Source: CAVRZY01 sp963725415 (GTDB lineage Bacteria > Acidobacteriota > Terriglobia > Bryobacterales > Bryobacteraceae). From it: a stretch of 5,452 bases of DNA. The position numbers were made by a program, and so were the translations under genes. Position 1 is the first letter of the stretch. Each line of letters opens with the position of its first letter. The notes below the pieces were generated by a model that had not been told where the DNA came from, searched no databases, and was given only the letters and a program-made list of their open reading frames with translations. Location of the stretch: NCBI GenBank assembly GCA_963725415.1, contig CAVRZY010000315.1, positions 1 through 5,452 of the forward strand. Reading direction: 5' to 3'. Below, one piece after another: positions 1-4,858 of this stretch.

Positions 1-1
1 C

Positions 2-1285
2 ATTCTATTGCCGGTGATGCTGGGCTTGACTCTGAAAGCGGTTCCCGGATCGCCCGGCCTGAGGAGCGTCTTGACGCGTTTCTGTATAGGTTGGGCGTTG
101 CCAGTAGGTCTCCTGTGGGGTTGGTTGTTCAAAGCAGGTGCCTTGGGCGCCTACTTCGAGCAGGTGTTCCTGAAAGGACCTTCGAGTAAGGGCTCGTTAG
201 TTTCGGTACTTACCCGGCCGCTGTGGATGCCCTTTATGGATAAGATGTTCCTAGGGGATTGCGTTATCGCCCTGGCGATACTCGGCTGGCTGTGGGCCAC
301 CCTTCAGTTCAGCCAGCCCCGTTCACCCACGACGCGAAGCGGCCCGCTTCGGCTGATGCTGGCGTTTCTGGCGGGGGCCGGCGCCATACTCTTGGGCGTG
401 TTTCTGTGCGCTCACGTACCAGCGAGTGCCTATCTGATCAAAGTGGAAGGCGTCGCCACATACCTTTCCTTTCTCGGAAGTCTGGGACTGTGGCTGTACT
501 ATCTGGGCCTGTGGAATCGGAGGCGGTTGAGGCCGGTGGATTCCCAACTATGGCTCTTCAGCGCGGTTTCCTTCACTGTCGCTTACATGCTTGCGCTGTC
601 CTGGGCGGCCTACGAACCGATGGTGGTTCCTGGTCTGGCCTTGGTGATCGCCTTTTTCTTGGACCGGCTTCAGGGTACGTCGCCGGCGAAGTGGACCGGA
701 TATGCGCTAACGGCGGGTGCGCTGGGACTAATTTCGGCTGCGGTTTGGCTGAAGCTGGCCCTGCCCTATTTTTGGAACGGCTCGGGTTCACCACCCGTGG
801 CCACAGCGACCAGGGTCTCGAAACTGCCCGAATTGCGAGGACTGATCCTTCCCGAGTCCACCGTAAAGTCTATCGAACGCCTGACCGATTTGCTGAGTGG
901 CTGCTGTCCCGCCGGGGAATCGGTATATGCCTATCCTTACCTGCCGCTGCTGTACGTCTTGTCCCACCGTGCGCCTCCCACATTCGCCCTGGTTCACTGG
1001 CTGGATGTAGCGCCCGATTATGTTGCGGAGCAAGATGCCCGCACGCTGCTCGAAACCCGCCCTGCCGTGATGGTCTACCTGGAGCTTTCACCCAGCGAGT
1101 TCCAGCGTTACGAGTCCGTTTTCCGGGGACCCAAGCCGAGCGGCCAGCGCCGCCTGGTGGACGCGATCAAGAGTCTGGCAAAGGAATACCGGTTGGTGGA
1201 CGCGCAAATCCTGCCGGTATCGGATACGCTTATCCGAGTTTACATGCGGCCTGACATCGCGCGTTCTGCGGTGCTACCACGGTAG
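2..1285 (+). CDS. Multi-pass membrane protein, GT-C/GT39-like glycosyltransferase (C-terminal part, 5' truncated by window edge)
   Basis: The frame is open to the left edge and the first possible start codons have no ribosome binding site, so I read this as the C-terminal 428 or so codons of a longer gene. About seven hydrophobic helices are visible (numbering from the TTG at 8: roughly 26-43, 83-102, 115-134, 148-168, 182-200, 205-218, 231-252), followed by a soluble domain of about 160 residues to the stop at 1285. The helix bundle plus C-terminal globular tail is the layout of lipid-linked-sugar (GT-C, PMT/ArnT-like) transferases. The tail carries an aromatic stretch, VYAYPYLPLLYVLSHRAPP, followed by acidic and aromatic residues. 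In that family the N-terminal half holds the catalytic acidic loop, which lies outside this window, so catalysis cannot be judged. It could also be another polysaccharide-assembly membrane protein. Its end overlaps the convergent DUF5658 gene by 12 nt. Confidence 0.5.
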   Translation: MLLPVMLGLTLKAVPGSPGLRSVLTRFCIGWALPVGLLWGWLFKAGALGAYFEQVFLKGPSSKGSLVSVLTRPLWMPFMDKMFLGDCVIALAILGWLWATLQFSQPRSPTTRSGPLRLMLAFLAGAGAILLGVFLCAHVPASAYLIKVEGVATYLSFLGSLGLWLYYLGLWNRRRLRPVDSQLWLFSAVSFTVAYMLALSWAAYEPMVVPGLALVIAFFLDRLQGTSPAKWTGYALTAGALGLISAAVWLKLALPYFWNGSGSPPVATATRVSKLPELRGLILPESTVKSIERLTDLLSGCCPAGESVYAYPYLPLLYVLSHRAPPTFALVHWLDVAPDYVAEQDARTLLETRPAVMVYLELSPSEFQRYESVFRGPKPSGQRRLVDAIKSLAKEYRLVDAQILPVSDTLIRVYMRPDIARSAVLPR

Positions 1286-1564
1286 GCCCACCCGCCCCAG
1301 CAAAATCACGCTGAGGTTCCAGACCACCAGGGCGGCGTACCAATAGTTGATCCAGCGGATCAGGTGGTCGCGCTGGACCCAGATGCAGAAGCCGGCCAGG
1401 CCGATGGCCAGGACCTTCGAGGCGGCCAGCCCCAGCATGGGATGGAGGTGCATGATGGTGCGGATGAAGGGGCTGACTTCCACCAGGCCGATTTTCAGGC
1501 CCACCAGGGTGGTGAGGAAATCCAGCAGTTGGAGATAGAGAAAAGTCTGGTAGTGCGGCCTCAC
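1274..1564 (-). CDS. DUF5658 family small membrane protein
   Basis: Read from a GTG at 1564 this is a 96-residue protein with three hydrophobic segments (about residues 7-28, 43-62 and 74-94). The N-terminal stretch FLYLQLLDFLTTLVGLKIG, with D15 and T18-T19 in the first helix and E29-x-x-P32-F33 after it, is the signature I associate with DUF5658, an uncharacterised integral membrane family of about this length. An in-frame ATG at 1657 would add 31 residues rich in Pro, Arg and His and overlap the prepilin peptidase end by 43 nt. That extension does not look like the family, so I prefer the GTG, although no clear Shine-Dalgarno precedes it. It lies last in a minus-strand group after the prepilin peptidase, and its stop overlaps the end of the convergent glycosyltransferase-like gene by 12 nt. 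Function is unknown. Confidence 0.72.
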   Translation of the reverse strand: MRPHYQTFLYLQLLDFLTTLVGLKIGLVEVSPFIRTIMHLHPMLGLAASKVLAIGLAGFCIWVQRDHLIRWINYWYAALVVWNLSVILLGRVGLPW

Positions 1565-1614
1565 CGAGTGGTGGTATCGGCAAGTCAGAGGCCGAAGCGC
1601 ATCGGGTGAAACGC

Positions 1615-2160
1615 TTAGCGGGCCAGGATGGCGCTGCCGGCCAGAAAGGCCAGGCATCCCAGGGCCGTCACCGCGGCGCTGGGCAGGGTGAGCGCTCGGG
1701 GGCTTTGGATATCCAGCTCGGGGCTGCGCCAGTGAGGCGCCCGGAAATGCGCCATCTCGGACAGAATGCAGCCCACGTTCCAGAAGGTCTGGCGGAGGCG
1801 CCCCCGCGCCAGGGTCAGGATGACGGCGAAAACACCGCCCAAGATTGCCGACAGGATGAAGATAGCGAGCCAGCCGCGCCAGCCCACGATGGCCCCGATG
1901 GCCGCCATGAGCTTCACATCGCCGGCCCCCCTGGCTCGCAGCAGGTAGAGGGGCATGTCCACCAGCAGGGCCAGGCCGATCCCCAAGGCCGACTCCCGCA
2001 GACCCGGCCCATAATACAGGAAGCCATTGAGCAGCAGCCCCACCAGCAGTGCGGGCAGAACCAGCCAGTTCGGGATGCGCCGATATCGAATATCGTAGAC
2101 GCCGGCGATCAGGGCCACCGCGGCCAGCAGCACCTGTAGAGCGGGAGCAAGAGCGGTCAT
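1615..2160 (-). CDS. Type IV prepilin peptidase (A24 family, short CpaA/TadV-like form)
   Basis: This 181-residue membrane protein has the two aspartates of A24 aspartyl proteases: D23 in VYDIRYRRIPN just after the first helix, and D81 in the GxGD motif (RGAGDVKL, residues 77-84). These enzymes sit in the inner membrane and cut the short leader from prepilins and pseudopilins on the cytoplasmic side. There is no N-terminal methyltransferase domain with paired CxxC motifs, so this is the short form typical of Tad/Flp pilus or stand-alone systems, not a full PilD. Hydrophobic segments lie at about 4-22, 32-50, 57-74, 83-118 and 160-179; residues 130-155 form a more polar stretch before the last helix. 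The ATG at 2160 has only a weak A-rich upstream stretch. It follows DUF167 by 49 nt and precedes DUF5658. No pilin gene is in the window, so its substrate is unknown. Confidence 0.9.
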   Translation of the reverse strand: MTALAPALQVLLAAVALIAGVYDIRYRRIPNWLVLPALLVGLLLNGFLYYGPGLRESALGIGLALLVDMPLYLLRARGAGDVKLMAAIGAIVGWRGWLAIFILSAILGGVFAVILTLARGRLRQTFWNVGCILSEMAHFRAPHWRSPELDIQSPRALTLPSAAVTALGCLAFLAGSAILAR

Positions 2161-2209
2161 TTGTTCTACTATTTGGGAAGTATACTACCTGGCCGCACGC
2201 GCCGGGCGC

Positions 2210-2428
2210 TCAGTCAATTTCGACCAGCTTGTTTCTGGACGATAGGCCGGACTTGATCCTGATTCGGGACTTGGGGACGCGGAATCTCTCGGCGAGCTGG
2301 CGAATCAGCTCGTCGTTCGCTTTGCCTTCCACGGGCGGGGATTTCAGGTAGGCCACCAGGCTGCCGTCCCCGAGCTGTTCGATGCGCGGGTGTCTGGAAT
2401 TGGGCTTGACGCGAACGCTAATCAGCAT
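2210..2428 (-). CDS. DUF167 / YggU (UPF0235) family protein
   Basis: This complete 72-residue soluble protein carries the hallmarks of the DUF167 fold: VRVKPNS near the N terminus (residues 5-11), the SPPVEGKANDELI core (30-42), and a C-terminal block with SRIRIKSGLSSRNKLVEI (54-71). The family is usually 70-100 residues, so nothing is missing. Its molecular function is not established. In many genomes it lies near YggT, YggS or pilus-related genes, which fits the prepilin peptidase 49 nt downstream. The ATG at 2428 is preceded on the minus strand by GGGGGGAGG about 11 nt upstream and by AAGGTG only 2 nt upstream, so translation initiation is plausible. The promoter must lie in the intergenic region shared with the dehydratase gene, close to the first palindrome. 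Confidence 0.93.
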   Translation of the reverse strand: MLISVRVKPNSRHPRIEQLGDGSLVAYLKSPPVEGKANDELIRQLAERFRVPKSRIRIKSGLSSRNKLVEID

Positions 2429-2478
2429 GGCACCTTGCCCTCCCCCCGGGTTTCACACCCTCCGCCTTCCCGGTTCGC

Positions 2479-2542
2479 GTAATTCGGGGACCGGCGCGAA
2501 TTTCGCCGCCGTTGCGAAATTCGTGGCCTGTACCCGAATTAC
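2479..2542 (-). repeat. REP/MITE-like palindrome, copy B
   Basis: This is a nested inverted repeat. The outer arms GTAATTCGGG (2479-2488) and CCCGAATTAC (2533-2542) match perfectly. The inner arms CGAATTTCGC (2497-2506) and GCGAAATTCG (2514-2523) also match perfectly around a 7-nt loop (2507-2513). Between them the arms differ: on the minus strand one side reads CGGGTACAG and the other GTCCCCG, leaving a single T/C mismatch in otherwise pairable sequence. The same arrangement occurs in opposite orientation in the copy at 2681-2744, and the strand given here reflects that comparison. In related genomes, palindromes of this type accompany REP-associated tyrosine (Y1, IS200-like) transposases; that link is from memory and no transposase of that kind is in the window. 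Confidence 0.7.
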
Positions 2543-2650
2543 CGTCCCCGCGTTGGTCCGGTCAAATAAAGTGGGGGAGGGGAAGGCATGGCACGGCATG
2601 ACGCGGGTTGCGCCTTCCATCGTAACAGGATACAGTGAGCGGTTCTGAGG

Positions 2651-2773
2651 CTGCGATTCAGACAGTGGACGCGGAAGGCAGCAAAAACCGGGTACAGACA
2701 GCCATTTGCAGAGGCAGCAAATGGTGTCAGTCCCCGGTTTTTGCCCATTGCCGCATGCGTGTCTGAATCGCAG
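2651..2773 (+). repeat. 123-bp nested palindrome, copy A, ending at the dehydratase Shine-Dalgarno
   Basis: Three perfect inverted arms are nested around one centre: CTGCGATTCAGACA (2651-2664) with TGTCTGAATCGCAG (2760-2773), 14 bp; GCAAAAACCGGG (2681-2692) with CCCGGTTTTTGC (2733-2744), 12 bp; and CCATTTGC (2702-2709) with GCAAATGG (2717-2724), 8 bp, closing a 7-nt loop (2710-2716). The segments between arms pair imperfectly. As RNA or single-stranded DNA it would form a long bulged hairpin. Its core (2681-2744) shares the CGGGTACAG and GTCCCCG blocks and the same T/C mismatch with the 2479-2542 palindrome, so the two look like relatives in opposite orientation. The right arm stops one base pair step before the GGGGAGG of the next gene, so it may influence that gene's expression as well as being a mobile repeat. 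Confidence 0.8.
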
Positions 2774-2780
2774 GGGGAGG
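2774..2780 (+). promoter_or_regulatory. Strong ribosome binding site of the dehydratase gene
   Basis: GGGGAGG lies 7 nt before the ATG at 2788, an ideal Shine-Dalgarno position, and fixes that start codon. It sits directly after the last base of the 14-bp palindrome arm, so folding of the palindrome would leave this site just outside the stem. Confidence 0.8.
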
Positions 2781-3564
2781 AACTCATATGCGCAGGAAGA
2801 ATGCAACTGAGGATTCGCTGAGCCGGCGTTCGGTGGCCACGGGAGCGTTTGCGAGTCTGGGTCTGGCGGCGTTCGAGCCGGCCGAGGCGGCCGTTCAACA
2901 GCGTGTGGGCCAAGAGGCCCCCATTCCGGCCAAGGACAACCTGAAGATCACCAAGCTGGAGACCATTCTGGTCAAGCCGCGCTGGTTGTTTTTGAAAGTG
3001 CACACCAACGCCGGGATCGTGGGGCTGGGCGAGCCTATCTTAGAAGGGCGCGCGCTGACCTGCGCCACCGGGGTGAAGGAGGTCGAGCCGTACCTGGTGG
3101 GCAAAGATCCGCGGCAGGTGGCGCATCATTGGCAGGCGATTTACCGGCACGCCTTCTATCGCGGCGGGCCGATCATGACCAGCGTGCTGAGCGGCATCGA
3201 CCAGGCGCTCTGGGACATCAAGGGTAAGGCGCTGGGCGTGCCGGTCTACGAGCTGCTGGGCGGCCCGACCCGTACCCGAATCCGCGTCTACGCGCACGCC
3301 GGCACGGTGCAGCAGATGAAGCAGCGGCTGGCGCAGGGATTCACGGCTTTCAAGACCGGCCCCGCCAGGAAACGCCCGGCGCGCTACGTGGAGACCCTGG
3401 GCGCGGTGCAATACGCCGCCGAGCGCTTCGCCGAGCTGCGGCGCCAGATGGGCAACGACGTGGACATTGCGGTGGATTTCCACGGCGCCATCAGCCCGGC
3501 CACAGCCAAGCTGTTGATCAAGGCGCTGGAGCCCTACCAGCCCATGTTCATCGAGGAGCCCGTG

Positions 3565-3566
3565 CC
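3565..3566 (+). other. Frameshift 1 in dgoD (extra C)
   Basis: Before this point the frame reads PMFIEEPV; after it the same frame turns into Arg/His/Pro-rich nonsense. Skipping one C of the CC at 3565-3566 gives V-QCQNHDVMAEIARGTHLP, which carries on into the ATGER metal-ligand block. The local sequence is a short tandem (GTGCCAGTGCCAG), a plausible slippage site. Confidence 0.88.
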
Positions 3567-3994
3567 AGTGCCAGAACCACGACGTGATGGCGGAGATCGC
3601 GCGCGGCACCCACCTGCCCATCGCCACCGGCGAACGCGTGTTCACCAAGTGGGGCTTTCGCGAGGTGCTGGAGAAGAAAGCCGCCTCGATCCTGCAGCCG
3701 GACCTGTGCCACGCCGGCGGGATCACCGAAGTGCGGCTGATTGCGGGGATGGCGGAAGCCTACTACGCCTCGATCGCGCCGCACAATCCGCTGGGGCCCA
3801 TCTCGCTGGCGGCGGGCGTGCAACTGGCGGCCTCGATTCCCAATTTCCTTTGCCAGGAGCAGGTGAGCCTGGGCGAGGGGTATCTGAAAAAGCCGTTCAC
3901 CGTGCGCGATGGATACCTGGACCTGCCCAGCGGGCCGGGTCTGGGCATCGAGCTGGACGACAACGCCATGGCCGACAAGATCGGGCACGACTGG

Positions 3995-4001
3995 AGAAAC
4001 C
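3995..4001 (+). other. Frameshift 2 in dgoD (one extra base in AGAAACC)
   Basis: The second frame reads DKIGHDWRN up to about 4000 and then becomes QRVLRCRRRLGRG. One base fewer within AGAAACC gives HDWRN-S-ESYDADDGSVVDW and a TAA at 4044. The motif of acidic residues, GSV and a final Trp is the expected C-terminal end of this family. The exact base cannot be fixed from the window alone. Confidence 0.75.
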
Positions 4002-4059
4002 AGCGAGTCCTACGATGCCGACGACGGCTCGGTCGTGGATTGGTAAGATCGAGGGAGAG

Positions 4060-4713
4060 ATGACAAAACAGCAGATCTTGTCCTTCATTACCGATATCGG
4101 GATCGTCCCGGTGGTGCGCACCACCAGCGCGGAGAATGCCATCAAGGCGGTCGAGGCCATCTACAACGGCGGTATCCGCGCGGCCGAAATCACCATGACG
4201 GTGCCGGGGGCCATCCGGGCGCTGGAGAAAGTTGCCGAGGCCTTCGGCGACAAGCTGGTGTTCGGCGCCGGCACGGTGCTCGATCCGGAGACCGCGCGCG
4301 TGTCCATGCTGGCGGGCGCGGAGTTCTTCGTCTCGCCGAGTCTCAAGCTCTCCACCATGGAAGTGGTGAAGCGGTACTCGAAAGTGATGATTCCCGGCAC
4401 GCTCACCCCGACCGAGGTCTTGACGGCCTGGGAAGCGGGCGCGGACATCGTCAAGATCTTCCCCTGCGGCAACGTGGGCGGGCCTAAGTACATCAAGGCC
4501 CTGCGGGCGCCGTTTCCCCACATCGAGATGATCCCCACCGGCGGAGTCAACCTGGAGACGGCCGGCGAGTTTCTGAAGGCCGGCGCCTGCGCGGTGGCCG
4601 TGGGGGCCGAGCTGGTGGATGCCAAGAGCGTCAAGGAAGGCCGCTTCGACCTGATCGAAGAGAAAGCCCGCCAGTACCTGGCGGTGATCGCCAAAGCCCG
4701 CGCCGAAATCTAG
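4060..4713 (+). CDS. KDPG/KDPGal-type aldolase (class I, Eda/DgoA family)
   Basis: This 217-residue TIM-barrel aldolase of normal length cleaves a 2-keto-3-deoxy-6-phospho sugar acid to pyruvate and glyceraldehyde 3-phosphate in the cytoplasm. Visible family marks are VPVVR (residues 16-20), GGIRAAEITMT (37-47, with the catalytic E44), FGAGTVLDPE (68-77), FFVSPSL (89-95), IPGTLTPTE (111-119), the Schiff-base lysine K132 in DIVKIFPC, and the phosphate-loop IPTGGVN (158-164). It lacks the Arg found in the TLRT motif of E. coli Eda, having TMT instead; this variant is common in bifunctional KDPG/KHG aldolases as I recall them, so the substrate is not certain. The ATG at 4060 has GAGGG 4 nt upstream and lies 13 nt after the repaired dehydratase stop, so the two form an operon, which favours the galactonate (DgoA-type) role. 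No kinase gene is in the window. Confidence 0.9.
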   Translation: MTKQQILSFITDIGIVPVVRTTSAENAIKAVEAIYNGGIRAAEITMTVPGAIRALEKVAEAFGDKLVFGAGTVLDPETARVSMLAGAEFFVSPSLKLSTMEVVKRYSKVMIPGTLTPTEVLTAWEAGADIVKIFPCGNVGGPKYIKALRAPFPHIEMIPTGGVNLETAGEFLKAGACAVAVGAELVDAKSVKEGRFDLIEEKARQYLAVIAKARAEI

Positions 4714-4828
4714 CAGGCTGCGGAAAAAGTCCTTCGGACGGTGAAGCAGTACTGAGAGCTGTTATGAAGGCAGCGAAGGACCCCGTCGTTCGACCGGTCG
4801 ATCCAGCAAGGCTCTCCTACCGCCCAAA
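4714..4828 (+). mobile_element. Probable insertion-sequence end with the first codons of an IS1182-like transposase (remnant)
   Basis: Directly after the aldolase TAG comes CAGGCTGCGGAAAAAGTC (4714-4731), the style of terminal repeat I associate with IS1182-like elements. At 4764 an ATG opens MKAAKDPVVRPVDPA, and one base out of frame the reading becomes ALLPPK (from 4811). IS1182 transposases typically begin with a FRPYD-like motif followed a few residues later by LLLPP, so this looks like a decayed transposase start with a one-base loss near 4808. Nothing transposase-like follows, so the element is truncated. The opposite end is not seen. This is recognition from memory with no matching second repeat in the window. 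Confidence 0.4.
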
Positions 4829-4858
4829 GCCACTCAGCTCCAAAGTTGGCCCGTCACC

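Larger units (their letters stand above)
2429..2787. other. Divergent intergenic region with two palindromic elements
   Basis: This 359-nt gap separates DUF167 (minus) from the dehydratase (plus) and must contain the promoters of both groups. I see no credible coding sequence in either strand: the frames that stay open cross the palindromes and read as low-complexity Arg, Pro and Gly. It holds the nested palindromes at 2479-2542 and 2651-2773, a weak 7-bp inverted repeat (GGAAGGC at 2581-2587, GCCTTCC at 2612-2618), and a GC-poorer stretch near 2561-2570. I could not pick out a convincing sigma-70 promoter. Confidence 0.6.
2788..4046 (+). pseudogene. dgoD: D-galactonate dehydratase-like enolase-superfamily enzyme with Tat-type leader, disrupted by two +1 frameshifts
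   Basis: Removing one base at 3565/3566 and one at about 3995-4001 restores a 418-residue enolase-superfamily protein. Members of this branch dehydrate D-galactonate to 2-keto-3-deoxygalactonate using Mg2+. In the repaired protein the expected residues all appear: D230 and H232 in VDFHG, E256 in FIEEP, E282 in ATGER (metal ligands D, E and E spaced by 26), and the D305 (QPDLCHAGG) and H332 (APHNPLGP) pair. Each sits 47 residues after its counterpart as I recall it in E. coli DgoD. The extra length is an N-terminal leader with R13-R14 in SRRSVATG, a mild hydrophobic stretch (15-29) and AEA at 33-35, suggesting Tat export. The end, ESYDADDGSVVDW with TAA at 4044-4046, matches the family C terminus but lies in the third frame. 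Frames used: 2788-3564, then 3566-about 3997, then about 4002-4046. Either the gene is recently broken or the assembly has indel errors. The first frame stays open into the aldolase, so an apparent 641-residue fusion (2788-4713) is an artefact. Confidence 0.85.

Noticed and set aside
1606..2139. Long plus-strand open frame opposite the prepilin peptidase.
   Set aside because: Gln/Gly/Pro-rich composition typical of the antisense of a GC-rich gene; the minus strand has clear A24 motifs.
2179..2220. Minus-strand promoter for the prepilin peptidase: TTGACT near 2213-2218 and TATACT near 2179-2184.
   Set aside because: The spacer is about 27 nt instead of about 17, and the TTGACT overlaps the DUF167 stop codon.
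2581..2618. Inverted repeat GGAAGGC / GCCTTCC as a regulatory site.
   Set aside because: Seven bp with a 24-nt loop is expected by chance in GC-rich DNA; no second copy seen.
2608..2634. Possible sigma-70 promoter TTGCGC and ATACAG ahead of the dehydratase.
   Set aside because: Poor match at both boxes with a 16-nt spacer; no better than chance in this region.
2479..2773. CRISPR array.
   Set aside because: The two related units are in opposite orientation, with no regular spacing and no third copy.
4060..4063. ATGA start-stop overlap between the second dgoD frame (stop TGA at 4061-4063) and the aldolase start, suggesting translational coupling.
   Set aside because: The family C-terminal motif lies in another frame ending at 4046, so the TGA at 4061 is reached only because of the second frameshift; the overlap is probably coincidence.
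4729..4739. GTCC-TTC-GGAC hairpin as a terminator for the aldolase operon.
   Set aside because: Only four base pairs and no T-run after it; it falls inside the probable IS end.
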